DNA of 64,000 nucleotides, from assembly GCF_002233675.1 (NCBI RefSeq), contig NZ_NMUQ01000001.1:506680-570679 (forward strand). Reading direction: 5' to 3'. The notes below the pieces were generated by a model. That model did no database searches. It saw nothing but the letters and a program-made list of their open reading frames with translations, and was not told the origin of the DNA. Both the position numbers and the translations under genes were made by a program. The stretch's first letter is position 1. Each line of letters begins with the position of its first letter. This DNA comes from Paenibacillus herberti (lineage in GTDB: Bacteria; Bacillota; Bacilli; Paenibacillales; Paenibacillaceae). This document shows, one piece after another, positions 6,814 to 16,446 of this stretch.

Positions 6814-9800
6814 ATGGGGCTTCGAATCCTATTAGGGCGAGCGGGGACAGGTAAGACCTTTGCCTGCATGGAGGATATACGCCGAGAGCTTGTGGCGGAT
6901 CCAACTGGCCCACCGCTTATTTTGCTAACGCCGGAACAGGCGACTTTCCAAACGGAATACGCGTTGCTCGGCTCCGGTGCGGTGCGATCGAGCCTCAGAG
7001 CCCAGGTGCTCAGCTTCCGACGACTTGCGCTGCGCGTTATGCAGGAGGCTGGCGGCGCCGCACTCATCCCGGTTGGAGAGAACGGCAAAAACATGCTTCT
7101 GCACAAGATTGTGCATCGGCTGTCACCGCAGCTGCAGCTGTTTCGCGGCGGAACGGAGCAACAGGGCTTCATTGCCAAAATGGGCGAGCTGCTGACGGAA
7201 TGGAAACGGTACGGCATCGACTCAGCGGCAATTAGGGAACGGCTTGAGTTAGACGGCGGGTTTGACCTTACATCTACCTCCGTTGCAGCACCTGCCTCTT
7301 CGTCAGCGCTTGCTTCTTCATCCACACTTGCTTCTACAGCCGTGTCTGCTCCTGCCCCTGCTCCTGCTCCTGCCCCTGCCCCTGCCCCTGCCCCTGTCGG
7401 TGCAACTGCGCCTGGAACTGGCACGGCTTCATCTGCCACTCCAGCCTCAGCTGGCTCAAGTTCCGGCAATTCCCTGCTCGATCGCAAACTTCATGATCTC
7501 GCACTTGTTTATGGCGAGTTGGAGCGTGAGCTGACTGGACTCTATATGGATGACGAAGACCATCTGTCCTTCCTGGCAGAAGGCTTCGGCGATTGCCGTT
7601 CCATGCGCGGAGCACGCTTCTGGCTGGATGGTTTCAGCGGCTTCACGGCACGTGAGCTCGCAGCAGTCGGCACGTTGCTGCAACACGCGGAGTCCGTGAC
7701 GCTGACCTTGTGTCTGGACCGTCCCTACGATGGAGGGGAGAAGCCTCATGAGCTGGACCTCTTCCATCCAGCGGCGGATACTTACATTCGAGTGAGAGCG
7801 TTGGCGGATGTGCTTGGAGTGTCAGTAGAAGAGCCGCTGATCTTGTCCACGCAACTGCTGCCCCGCTACCAGAGCGGCGGTATGCTTGATCATCTGAACC
7901 GGCATTTCGGCGGCCGAACGCCGATGCGGAATGCCCCGCAGCAAGCTGGAGCGACTGGTTCCGATCCACTATTGGATCTAAGTTCGGAAATTATGCTCAC
8001 CGCGGCTTCGAGCCGCAGAGCTGAGGTGGAGGCTGCCGCGCGCGACATGATGCGTCAGGTGCGCGAGCGTGGTTTGCGCTGGCGTGATTTGGCGGTCATT
8101 GTCCGTCAAACGGCGGATTACAGCGACACAATTCACAATGTGTTTGCCGATTATGGCATTCCCTTTTTCCTGGATGGCCGCAGGGACGTGCTGCATCATC
8201 CGCTCGTAGAATTCATCCGCTCTGCGCTTGAGACGGTGCTGTACGGCTGGAAGCATGAGGCGATTTTTCGCTGCGTCAAAACCGAGATGTTGTTCCCTGA
8301 AGACGGCCGGATGGAGCGGGAGCGCTTTGATCGGCTGGAGAACTACGTGCTAGCGGCAGGTATTGAGGGACGTTCCTGGAAAAGCCCTAAAAGATGGCAG
8401 CCGCTTCATACCGGCAGCGTCGAGGATGCGCCTACTGAAGCAAGTGCTCGTCAGCGCGAGGAGTTCGCGGATCTGCTCAAGGCTAGGACGGAGCTTGTGC
8501 GGCCGCTAAGCCGACTGGAGCGAGCCATGGCCAAGGCGAGTACGGTGCGGGAGCAGTGTGAGGCGCTGTTTGATTTCCTTGACCGTGCGGGAGCGGCGGA
8601 CCGAATGGAACGCCGCGCTGAGCAGGAACTGGCCGCAGGCAGACCAGGCTCAGCACGCATACAGCGGCAGGTATGGGATGGTGTGATGGCGCTTCTTGAC
8701 CAACTGGTGGAAATGGCGGGAGATGAGACGATTCCTTTGGATCTGTTCATCGGCATGGTGCAAACGGGTCTTGAGACGCTCAAGCTGTCTGCCGTGCCTC
8801 CTTCGCTTGATCAGGTAGTCGTCGGCGCTATGGACCGCATCCGTACTGGACAAGTTCGCGCTGCTTATGTACTTGGAGCCAGCGATGGCGTGCTGCCGAT
8901 GCGCATTCAAGAGGACGGTCTGCTGACCGAGCGAGAGCGCGAGAAGCTCGGCGATTCGGGGCTTGAGATGGCCCCCGGAGTGCGACGCAGATTGCTGGAT
9001 GAGCGTTTTCATATCTATCGAGCCTTCCTTGCACCGTCTGATCGTTTATGGGTCAGCTGGCCGCTCGCCGACGAAGAGGGCAAAGGACTCCATCCTTCGG
9101 AATACATTCGTCACCTGCGAACTTTATTTCCAAGTCTTGCCGTTCAGCTTGCGGCAGGGGTTCCCGAGCCGTCTTTGCCGTCACAGGATCTGCTTCGCTA
9201 TCTGGAGCTGCCAGAGCGGGCTCTATCTTATCTAATTCCGCGCCTGCGGCATTGGCTGGATGGCGGCGAGCTTAAGCCTCTTTGGCAGGATGTATACAAC
9301 TGGTTTGCGGTTAGGCCTGTCTGGCAGCGGAGATTCCGCGCTATGCTAGACTCCTTGGATTACGATAACGGGGTGGTCCAGCTCGGTCGCGGCATGGCGG
9401 ATCGTCTTTATGGCGGCCAACTGACGGCGAGTGTGACGCGGATGGAGCGGTTCGTTTCCTGTCCGTTCCAGCATTTTGCTGTACACGGGCTTAAGCTGAA
9501 GGAGCGCAGGCTGTACCGGCTTGGGGCTCCGGATATGGGTCAGCTGTTCCATGCTGCCCTTACTAAGGTTGCCTCTGAGCTTGGCGAGGGCTGGGGCCGC
9601 TCCAGCGCGGCTATTATTCAAGAGACAGCAGAGAAGGCTGTTGATGAACTGGCGCCGCGGCTGCAATCACAGATTTTGCTAAGCAGCAATCGTTATCGCT
9701 ATATTGCAAGCAAGCTCAAATCCGTTGTGACACGCGCTGCAGTCGTTCTGGGCGAACATGCCCGACGTGCGGAGTTCCAGCCGGTTGGGCTGGAGGTTCA

Positions 9801-10641
9801 GTTCGGACCTGGCGGCCAGTTGCCTCCGCTCGATATTGAGTTTCCGGACGGCAGCGGCTCGATTCGATTAATTGGACGGATCGACCGCGTAGATGCGGCT
9901 CGCTCGGACAAAGGCTTGTTGCTGCGAGTTCTGGACTACAAGTCCAGCGCTACCCAACTGCGGTTGGAGGAAGTTGCGAGCGGCCTCTCTCTGCAGATGC
10001 TGACCTATTTGGACGTCCTGCTTACCCATGCCGAGGGCTGGCTAGGCGAGCAGACTCATCCAGCGGGTGTGCTTTATTTTCACGTACAGAATCCGGTACT
10101 CAGCGTACCGGCTGGGCTTCCGGTAGACGAGGCGGCCGCTATGCTGCTGAAACGTTTCAAAATGCGTGGTTTGCTGCTGGATGATGCAGACACGATAAGG
10201 ATGATGGATGCCGGACTGGAGGGGCGGTCGGATCTGCTCCCAGCCGGATTCAAAAGGGACGGTACTTTTCTCAGCGACTCCTCCGTCGCTACAGGCAGGC
10301 AGTGGGAGCTGCTGCGGCGCTCGGTGCGTCGTACGATCGGGACGATCGGGCAGTCGGTCAAAAAAGGCGAAATTGCGATTCGTCCTTACCGCCAAGGAGC
10401 CAAAACACCTTGTCAATTTTGCGCCTACAAACCGGTGTGCCAGTTCGATCCGCTCCATGAAGGCAACGAGTATCTCAAGCTGGCGGCCCCTGGCAAAGAG
10501 GAATTCTGGGGCTCGTTGGAGGAACTTGCAGAAGCCCAGGCCGAGCTGGCAGCAGCATCGGAGGAGCGAGCTTCTCTTATGCAGGCGGACGGAATCCAGC
10601 AATTATTGATGGAAAGGAGTGATAGCGATGATGGTTCCTAA
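6814..10641 (+). CDS. addB: Helicase-exonuclease AddAB, subunit AddB
   Basis: AddB is the iron-sulfur nuclease/inactive-helicase subunit of AddAB, which resects DNA ends at Chi sites for RecA loading. Walker A GRAGTGKT is at 8-15. The nuclease motif LDYKSS has its Asp at 1041. The four cluster cysteines are at 883, 1200, 1203 and 1209, matching the family spacing C...C-x2-C-x5-C. At 1275 aa it is about 110 longer than B. subtilis AddB. Much of the excess is a Ser/Ala/Pro tract at residues 153-220 with a run of Ala-Pro dipeptides. Start ATG 6814 has an AAGGAAGGA site; an in-frame ATG at 6748 is rejected. Confidence 0.96.
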   Translation: MGLRILLGRAGTGKTFACMEDIRRELVADPTGPPLILLTPEQATFQTEYALLGSGAVRSSLRAQVLSFRRLALRVMQEAGGAALIPVGENGKNMLLHKIVHRLSPQLQLFRGGTEQQGFIAKMGELLTEWKRYGIDSAAIRERLELDGGFDLTSTSVAAPASSSALASSSTLASTAVSAPAPAPAPAPAPAPAPVGATAPGTGTASSATPASAGSSSGNSLLDRKLHDLALVYGELERELTGLYMDDEDHLSFLAEGFGDCRSMRGARFWLDGFSGFTARELAAVGTLLQHAESVTLTLCLDRPYDGGEKPHELDLFHPAADTYIRVRALADVLGVSVEEPLILSTQLLPRYQSGGMLDHLNRHFGGRTPMRNAPQQAGATGSDPLLDLSSEIMLTAASSRRAEVEAAARDMMRQVRERGLRWRDLAVIVRQTADYSDTIHNVFADYGIPFFLDGRRDVLHHPLVEFIRSALETVLYGWKHEAIFRCVKTEMLFPEDGRMERERFDRLENYVLAAGIEGRSWKSPKRWQPLHTGSVEDAPTEASARQREEFADLLKARTELVRPLSRLERAMAKASTVREQCEALFDFLDRAGAADRMERRAEQELAAGRPGSARIQRQVWDGVMALLDQLVEMAGDETIPLDLFIGMVQTGLETLKLSAVPPSLDQVVVGAMDRIRTGQVRAAYVLGASDGVLPMRIQEDGLLTEREREKLGDSGLEMAPGVRRRLLDERFHIYRAFLAPSDRLWVSWPLADEEGKGLHPSEYIRHLRTLFPSLAVQLAAGVPEPSLPSQDLLRYLELPERALSYLIPRLRHWLDGGELKPLWQDVYNWFAVRPVWQRRFRAMLDSLDYDNGVVQLGRGMADRLYGGQLTASVTRMERFVSCPFQHFAVHGLKLKERRLYRLGAPDMGQLFHAALTKVASELGEGWGRSSAAIIQETAEKAVDELAPRLQSQILLSSNRYRYIASKLKSVVTRAAVVLGEHARRAEFQPVGLEVQFGPGGQLPPLDIEFPDGSGSIRLIGRIDRVDAARSDKGLLLRVLDYKSSATQLRLEEVASGLSLQMLTYLDVLLTHAEGWLGEQTHPAGVLYFHVQNPVLSVPAGLPVDEAAAMLLKRFKMRGLLLDDADTIRMMDAGLEGRSDLLPAGFKRDGTFLSDSSVATGRQWELLRRSVRRTIGTIGQSVKKGEIAIRPYRQGAKTPCQFCAYKPVCQFDPLHEGNEYLKLAAPGKEEFWGSLEELAEAQAELAAASEERASLMQADGIQQLLMERSDSDDGS

Positions 10642-13600
10642 GCCGGAAGGCTCGCGCTGGACCGATGACCAATGGACTGCCATTACGGCTCGCGGAGGAG
10701 ATGTACTTGTTGCCGCTGCTGCCGGTTCAGGTAAAACAGCTGTGCTTGTCGAGCGAATTATCCGCATGATTTCTGAAGATATCGATGTGGATCAGCTGTT
10801 GGTCGCCACCTTCACAAAAGCCGCCGCTGCAGAAATGAAGGAGCGTATACGAGCCGCCCTGGAGGCAGCTTTGGAACGCGATCCTGGTTCGGAGCATCTG
10901 CGCCGCCAACTGGCGCTGCTAGGACGAGCTTCTATCACGACGTTGCACTCCTTCTGCTTGGACGTCATTCGGCGCTATTATCCATTGATTGGCCTCGATC
11001 CCGGCTTCCGCGTTGCCAACGAGACGGAGAGCGAACTGCTGCGCCTGGAAGTGTTAGATGAGCTGTTCGAAGAGCGATATAGCGAGGCATCGGCAGAGGA
11101 TGGCCGGTTCTTGCAGTTAGCTGACCGTTACGGCGGCGAAAAGAGCGACGAGCCACTGTACCGTCTCGTGCAGCAACTCTATGAATTTTCGCGTTCTCAG
11201 CCATGGCCTGATGAGTGGCTTCGAAATATGGCGGCCGCTTTTCGCGTCGAAGACCCCGAAGATCTGGAAGGCAGCCAGTGGCTGGAGGCACTCGCCGCAG
11301 ACCTCCGGCTTAGCCTCCAAGGAGCGGGCGCAGCGCTGCAAGAAGCGCTTCAGTACGCGCATGAGACGGGCGGACCGCTTGTTTATGCTGAGACGCTTCG
11401 GGATGATTTGCGGCTTGTCGCCACAATTGAGGAAGCAGTGCTTTCTCGTCCATGGGATGAATGGCGGGATGCCTGGCAGTTGGCGGGCAGCTTTGGCCGC
11501 CTGAAGTCGATTCGCTCCGGCGGTGATGTCGACCCGCTCCTGCAGGAGCGGGCTAAGGAACTGCGGGACGAGGCAAAGTCCATTGTGGACGAGCTGGGTA
11601 AGGAGCTGTTCAGCCGACCTGCAAAGGCCTATATGGAGGAGTTAAAACAGCTTGCACCACTCATGGACACGCTAGCCGAGCTGGTAATCGAGTTTGATCG
11701 GCGCTACCGGGAGGCGAAGCAGCGCAAGGGACTGCTTGATTTTGGCGATCTCGAGCATTATTGCCTCGCCATCTTGCGTTCGGACGATTCTACCTCGGAG
11801 CGGGCTCTGCCTTCCTCGGCGGCGATGGATTACCGTCGTCAGTTTCGCGAGGTGCTGCTGGACGAGTACCAGGACACAAACCGGGTGCAGGAGTCGATCG
11901 TGGAGCTGCTTACGGGGACAGCTACGGATGCTGTAGAACTAAAGGGTGGCCGGCGCTTCATGGTCGGAGACGTCAAACAGAGCATTTACCGCTTCCGATT
12001 GGCCGAGCCAGATTTATTTCTGGATAAGTATCGGCGCTTCGCTGCACATACTGCGCTGGAAGGTCAGCGCATCGATCTGGCGCGCAACTTCCGTAGCCGG
12101 CAAGAAGTCGTAGATGGTGTGAATGCCGTTTTCCGCGCACTCATGAGAGAATCGGTGACTGAGATGGATTATGATCGATCTGCGGAGCTTGTGCTTGGAG
12201 CTTCCTACCCGGAAGCGAAATCGCCGATCGCAAATCGCATTGAGCTAGCGCTCATCGACCGCGAGAGCAGCGGAGCGCGGGTTGCCGCGGACAAGCCGGC
12301 AGTAGCTGCTGATCTCTCTTTCGACAGCCGGGAGGCGGAGCAGCGGGAGGAAGCCGCCGACTTGCAGACGGCTCAGCTTGAGGCTCGTTATATCGCCCGG
12401 CGCATTCTGGAGCTGCGTGAACAGTCCTATCACGTTCATGATGGCAAAGGCGGAAGTCGACATCTGGCTTGGCGGGATATCGTTGTCTTACTGCGTGCCA
12501 CGAAATCCTGGGCTCCGGTGTTGATGGAGGAGCTCCAGTCAGCGGGCATACCGGCATACGCAGAGCTTGGCAGCGGTTATTTCGACGCCATTGAGGTAGA
12601 CATTATGCTGTCCGCCCTGCGGGTGGCAGATAATCCGTTTCAAGATATTCCGCTTGCCGGCGTGCTGCGCTCTCCAATGTTCGGACTGACAGCAGAAGAT
12701 CTGGCGATGATTCGAATTCTCGGAGGCGAAGGCTCCTATTATGAAGCGGTCGTGAACACGGCAGACAATCTGCTCGCGCCGCATGAGGTTCGCGCCAAGC
12801 TGGCCGTTTTTCTCGACACGATGGACGGATGGCGAGAAGCGGCACGCCAGGGAAGTCTAGCCGATTTGGTCTGGCGGATCTACAGCGAGACCGGATATTA
12901 TGATTGGGTTGGCGGTCTGGCGGCCGGCAGTCAGCGACAAGCTAATCTACGCGCTCTGCATGATCGGGCCCGGCAGTTCGAGGCCGGTTCGGCCCGCGGT
13001 TTGTTCCGTTTCCTCCTGTATATGGATCGGATGAGGGAGAACGGCGGCGACCTCGGCGCCGCCGGTGCGCTCGGCGAAGGCGAGGACGTCGTGCGAATTA
13101 TGTCCATTCATAAGAGCAAGGGACTTGAATTCCCTGTCGTTTTTGTAGCCGGCCTTGGCAAAAGGTTCAACCAGCAGGATGTGAGCTCGCCGTTTCTCAT
13201 GCATAAGCAGCTTGGCTTCGGTCCCAAGTTTATCGATCCAGAGCTGAGGCTCAGCTACCCAACTCTGCCGTGCCTCGCCATCCGTCGCAGGATGCGTATG
13301 GAGCTGCAGGCAGAGGAGCTGAGAGTGCTTTATGTAGCATTGACACGTCCGAAGGAAAAAATGATTCTGGTCGGCACGGTGGATGACGCAGAGCGGCAGA
13401 CGGCCAGATGGAACTCCTCGCGCGGAGCTGAGGGTACGCTTTCCGACTACCGGATCGCCTCGGCGCGCCGGTATTTGGATTGGCTCGGCCCGCTAGTCGG
13501 CTTGGCCGTCACGGTCGGAGCGACCGAAGAGAATACTCGGTTGCCGGTGAGGTCGCTTGCCCATGAAGAGGTAGCTCCTGAATCATTCGCTTCTGAAGCG

Positions 13601-14770
13601 AATGCTCCAGAAGTACTTGCCCGGGGGCCTCTGGCCCCTGAGCCGCAGCTTCCCGGCACATCAAATCCAACTATTGCCCCGCTACCTTTAGCCAACGAAG
13701 CTGCTCTCCCACGGCTATCGCTCCTCTCCGAGACGGCAAATGCACCAGCCGCGGCTCGCCAGTCCGCCTTTGATAGCTGGCACTCTGGCATCATTCCCTT
13801 CTACACACTTGGGGGCGAGGCGGCAGCTGCCGCCGAGATGACGGATGCAGTCGACCGCTCCGAGGAGCGACAAGCGGTTCTCCATGCTGTTCCGCTGCCT
13901 GATGGCGGCTTGCAGGTAGAGGTAGACAAGCGGCTTTCATGGAGCTATCCTTATGCGGATGCCCCAAAAATTGCCGCTAAAACTTCTGTCACTGAGCTGA
14001 AGCGGATTCGCGGAGAGGCAACGTTCGGAGACGATGCTGTGCCATTTGGCGGCGGACCCTATGTAGAGCCGATCGAAGGAACATCGATCCTTGCTGCGCT
14101 CTCTGGTCCCTCGAGGCATGGTTTTGACGGTGAGGACAATACGATTAATTCGCACCAGACGGAGAGAGGAGCACCCGTTCGATCCGATGCAGATGCCTCG
14201 TTGCGGCTGCGCCGCCCCAAATTCTTGGAGCAAAGCCGCATGACGGCTGCGGAGAGGGGAACAGCGGCGCATACACTTATGCAGCATCTGCCCCTTGAGT
14301 TTCCTCTGACAGTGGAAGTGGTACAGCGAACGCTGTCCACACTCGTGTTGAAACGCATTTTAACGGAGGAGCAGGCGGCTTCAGCGGATACGGAAGCGGC
14401 TCAGGCCTTTTTTACGAGCGAGCTCGGACAGCGGCTGGTTGCCGCAGACAAAGTGTGGAGGGAGCTTCCTTTCAGTTGCACGCTTCCGGCGGCTCAGGCT
14501 TTCCCATCCCTTGCAAAAGACGGTGTTAATGAACCTGTGCTGCTGCAGGGAGTCATCGATTGTCTGTTTGAGGAAAACGGCAAGCTTGTTCTTTGCGATT
14601 ACAAAACCGACCGGGTGCCAGACGGTAATTATCAAGCAGCGGCGGAGAAACACCGCTTCCAGCTGTTCCTGTATTCGCAGGCGATAGGGCAGGCGTTGGG
14701 GCGCCCGGTTGATGAAGTCCATCTTTATTTTCTCAGTAGCCGCAAGTCGGTTCGACTGGATTTTGCCTAA
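10628..14770 (+). CDS. addA: Helicase-exonuclease AddAB, subunit AddA
   Basis: UvrD-type 3'-5' helicase plus C-terminal RecB-family nuclease. Walker A AAAGSGKTAVL is near 30-40, Walker B LLDEYQDTN near 411-418, a helicase motif with SIHKSKGLEFP lies in the middle, and nuclease motif CDYKTDR has its Asp at about 1324. The start (ATG 10628 or 10631) lies inside the addB 3' end behind GGAAAGGAG. At 1380 aa it is about 150 longer than the B. subtilis protein. A degenerate Ala/Pro/Glu-rich linker near residues 978-1045 separates helicase from nuclease parts. It functions with AddB, encoded immediately before. Confidence 0.96.
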   Translation: MMVPKPEGSRWTDDQWTAITARGGDVLVAAAAGSGKTAVLVERIIRMISEDIDVDQLLVATFTKAAAAEMKERIRAALEAALERDPGSEHLRRQLALLGRASITTLHSFCLDVIRRYYPLIGLDPGFRVANETESELLRLEVLDELFEERYSEASAEDGRFLQLADRYGGEKSDEPLYRLVQQLYEFSRSQPWPDEWLRNMAAAFRVEDPEDLEGSQWLEALAADLRLSLQGAGAALQEALQYAHETGGPLVYAETLRDDLRLVATIEEAVLSRPWDEWRDAWQLAGSFGRLKSIRSGGDVDPLLQERAKELRDEAKSIVDELGKELFSRPAKAYMEELKQLAPLMDTLAELVIEFDRRYREAKQRKGLLDFGDLEHYCLAILRSDDSTSERALPSSAAMDYRRQFREVLLDEYQDTNRVQESIVELLTGTATDAVELKGGRRFMVGDVKQSIYRFRLAEPDLFLDKYRRFAAHTALEGQRIDLARNFRSRQEVVDGVNAVFRALMRESVTEMDYDRSAELVLGASYPEAKSPIANRIELALIDRESSGARVAADKPAVAADLSFDSREAEQREEAADLQTAQLEARYIARRILELREQSYHVHDGKGGSRHLAWRDIVVLLRATKSWAPVLMEELQSAGIPAYAELGSGYFDAIEVDIMLSALRVADNPFQDIPLAGVLRSPMFGLTAEDLAMIRILGGEGSYYEAVVNTADNLLAPHEVRAKLAVFLDTMDGWREAARQGSLADLVWRIYSETGYYDWVGGLAAGSQRQANLRALHDRARQFEAGSARGLFRFLLYMDRMRENGGDLGAAGALGEGEDVVRIMSIHKSKGLEFPVVFVAGLGKRFNQQDVSSPFLMHKQLGFGPKFIDPELRLSYPTLPCLAIRRRMRMELQAEELRVLYVALTRPKEKMILVGTVDDAERQTARWNSSRGAEGTLSDYRIASARRYLDWLGPLVGLAVTVGATEENTRLPVRSLAHEEVAPESFASEANAPEVLARGPLAPEPQLPGTSNPTIAPLPLANEAALPRLSLLSETANAPAAARQSAFDSWHSGIIPFYTLGGEAAAAAEMTDAVDRSEERQAVLHAVPLPDGGLQVEVDKRLSWSYPYADAPKIAAKTSVTELKRIRGEATFGDDAVPFGGGPYVEPIEGTSILAALSGPSRHGFDGEDNTINSHQTERGAPVRSDADASLRLRRPKFLEQSRMTAAERGTAAHTLMQHLPLEFPLTVEVVQRTLSTLVLKRILTEEQAASADTEAAQAFFTSELGQRLVAADKVWRELPFSCTLPAAQAFPSLAKDGVNEPVLLQGVIDCLFEENGKLVLCDYKTDRVPDGNYQAAAEKHRFQLFLYSQAIGQALGRPVDEVHLYFLSSRKSVRLDFA

Positions 14771-14787
14771 GAAAGGATCGATACGGT

Positions 14788-15381
14788 GTGACCCAACAGC
14801 CACAGACCAAGCGCAGCATTACGACGGCGGTCGTATTCGTGCTGCTGACAGTAAGCCTGATCGGCAATGTGCTCCTATTCGCGATGTATCTGCAGAACAA
14901 ACAGCAAGATAGAGTGGCTGAAGGCAAGTTAATTTTCCAATCCTGGAAAGAAACCAGTGACAGCCTGCTCAAGGTTAAGTCCACGCTGGATGGCTTAAAG
15001 GATGGTTCCTTGAATCAAGATAGAGTTAAAATCCTCGATTTCTACGAGCTTGACGAGTACGGTCTAGAGAGTAAGCCCTTGCTTCAGATCTTCGAGGCTG
15101 CCCAACAGAAATCGGACAATCTGTCCGACTGGCCGAAGCAATATGAGGCTCAGGCAACGGAATTTTCAGCTATGCTGCGCAAAACGCTCATGGCGGGCAC
15201 GCCAGCGGAACAGGAGCAGCTGTCTATGTTACTTCAGCAGTTGATCGAGCAAATCTCTAAGGTGGATACGTCCGTTGAGTCGCGCAATCGCTATTTGACG
15301 CTGCTTGCGGATAAAACCTGGCCGGGCGCAGCGCTTGAAATAGCTCGAAATATCGACGCTTTTAAGCCATCAGGCTCCTAA
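14788..15381 (+). CDS. Single-pass membrane protein of unknown function
   Basis: GTG start after AAGAAAGGA, 17 bp behind addA and probably in the same transcript. The 197-aa product has a short polar N-terminus, one transmembrane helix (VVFVLLTVSLIGNVLLFAMY, about 15-34) and a mostly helical extracytoplasmic or cytoplasmic region rich in Gln, Glu and Leu. There is no cysteine lipobox and no recognisable catalytic motif. Function is unknown; the position behind addA alone does not imply a repair role. Confidence 0.75.
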   Translation: MTQQPQTKRSITTAVVFVLLTVSLIGNVLLFAMYLQNKQQDRVAEGKLIFQSWKETSDSLLKVKSTLDGLKDGSLNQDRVKILDFYELDEYGLESKPLLQIFEAAQQKSDNLSDWPKQYEAQATEFSAMLRKTLMAGTPAEQEQLSMLLQQLIEQISKVDTSVESRNRYLTLLADKTWPGAALEIARNIDAFKPSGS

Positions 15382-15480
15382 TCGGCAAAAATTTTTTCGA
15401 GTCATTTTATCGGGACAAATAACTAGTCGCCCATGGGCTGCATAGGATAAGGCAGAACGAATATTGAGGAGATGGTCTCA

Positions 15481-16143
15481 ATGGAACCTGTTAATCCTGT
15501 AGCGCCAACCCCGGTGGCTCCAAGCATGCCGGTCAAAACCCCGACTGCGGCGAAGCCGACTGCTCCGATGCCGATCAAGGCACCGACGGCTAAAGTTCCG
15601 ACGGCACCTATGCCCGTCATGCCGGTCATGCCAGAGCCTGCCCCGATGCCAATGATGCCGATGCCAATGCCCGCCCCGGCGCCGAACCAGACAATCAACA
15701 ACACCGTTGTTGTCATTATGGAGAAGCCTGAGATGAAGCATTTCTGCGACAGCCACAAACATCGCTACGTGCTGGCTCATACGAAGGACGGCTGGTGCGT
15801 TGACGGTTTTATCGAGCATCACGATGACGAGTATGTCTGCATTGCTGTTCCATGCGGTATGAACGAGATCGATCCACGCGGGTTCGTCGGACACGGCGGC
15901 GGACACGGTTTCGGCCCTGGATTCGGACACGGCTTCGGTCCCGGTTTTGGTCCCGGCTTCGGCCCTGGATTTGGACCTGGATTTGGACCTGGATTTGGAC
16001 CTGGATTCGGTCCTGGATTTGGTCCTGGATTTGGTCCGTACCCGCCGCTGTATCCTTATCCGTATTATCCACGCCGTCGCTTCTCCCGCGCTGTATTCCC
16101 GCTGGCTGCGCTGGCTGGCCTGACTCTGCTGCCGTTCCTGTAA
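15481..16143 (+). CDS. Pro/Met-rich protein with His/Cys core and GFGP tandem repeats
   Basis: The 220-aa product has three parts. An N-terminal tract is rich in Pro, Met and Ala (about 1-70). A compact core follows (NNTVVVIMEKPEMKHFCDSH onward) with three Cys and many His. The tail has eleven 4-residue units, ten GFGP and one GFGH, then Tyr/Pro-rich sequence, RRRFSRAVFP and a hydrophobic end LLPFL. Start ATG 15481 is 9 bases after GAGGAG; the in-frame ATG at 15472 overlaps that site. I recognise no family. The composition resembles spore-surface or cell-surface structural proteins, which is inference only. Confidence 0.75.
   Translation: MEPVNPVAPTPVAPSMPVKTPTAAKPTAPMPIKAPTAKVPTAPMPVMPVMPEPAPMPMMPMPMPAPAPNQTINNTVVVIMEKPEMKHFCDSHKHRYVLAHTKDGWCVDGFIEHHDDEYVCIAVPCGMNEIDPRGFVGHGGGHGFGPGFGHGFGPGFGPGFGPGFGPGFGPGFGPGFGPGFGPGFGPYPPLYPYPYYPRRRFSRAVFPLAALAGLTLLPFL
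15907..16038 (+). repeat. Eleven tandem 12-bp repeats coding GFG(P/H)
   Basis: 132 bases made of 11 units of the form GGN-TTY-GGN-CCN (unit 2 has CAC). Three consecutive units are identical, which suggests recent slippage or unequal recombination. Confidence 0.9.
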
Positions 16144-16277
16144 GAGAACAGAACAGAGACTCCCTGGGCAGGCTCTCTTCCTTGGACTCCCCGGCCCGAG
16201 TGAAGCTGCTGCGCCCTGGATTTGCTTCAAATTTGAGCTTATAATCGCGCGTCATAGACCACGTGCTGCGTAATGAG

Positions 16278-16367
16278 CGCCGCGCCGGTCATAGTACCAT
16301 CAGTCCCTCACGATTCAGCGTGATGGGCGCGGCGGCTGCCTCTTTTGGCAGTCGTCTTATTTTTTTC
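16278..16367 (+). terminator. Tandem hairpins ending in an intrinsic terminator (intergenic 16144-16446)
   Basis: A 9-bp GC arm at 16278-16286 pairs perfectly with 16326-16334 and encloses an inner CCTCACG/CGTGATGG hairpin. Directly adjoining is GGCTGCC (16334-16340) pairing with GGCAGTC (16347-16353), followed by TTATTTTTTT. This ends the transcript of the GFGP-repeat gene. The rest of the 303-bp intergenic stretch holds only a TACAAT at 16400 without a good -35, as possible promoter for the HIT gene. Confidence 0.65.
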
Positions 16368-16446
16368 TCATAGCGTTAGACTAGAGGGTTGGAATAAGCT
16401 ACAATAGAACTCAGCAAGGTCTGGAGAAGAGGAGCTGTCGGGAGCT

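Noticed and set aside
15907-16038. Regular 12-bp repeats considered as a CRISPR or minisatellite array
   Set aside because: The units are contiguous with no spacers and stay in frame within a coding sequence.
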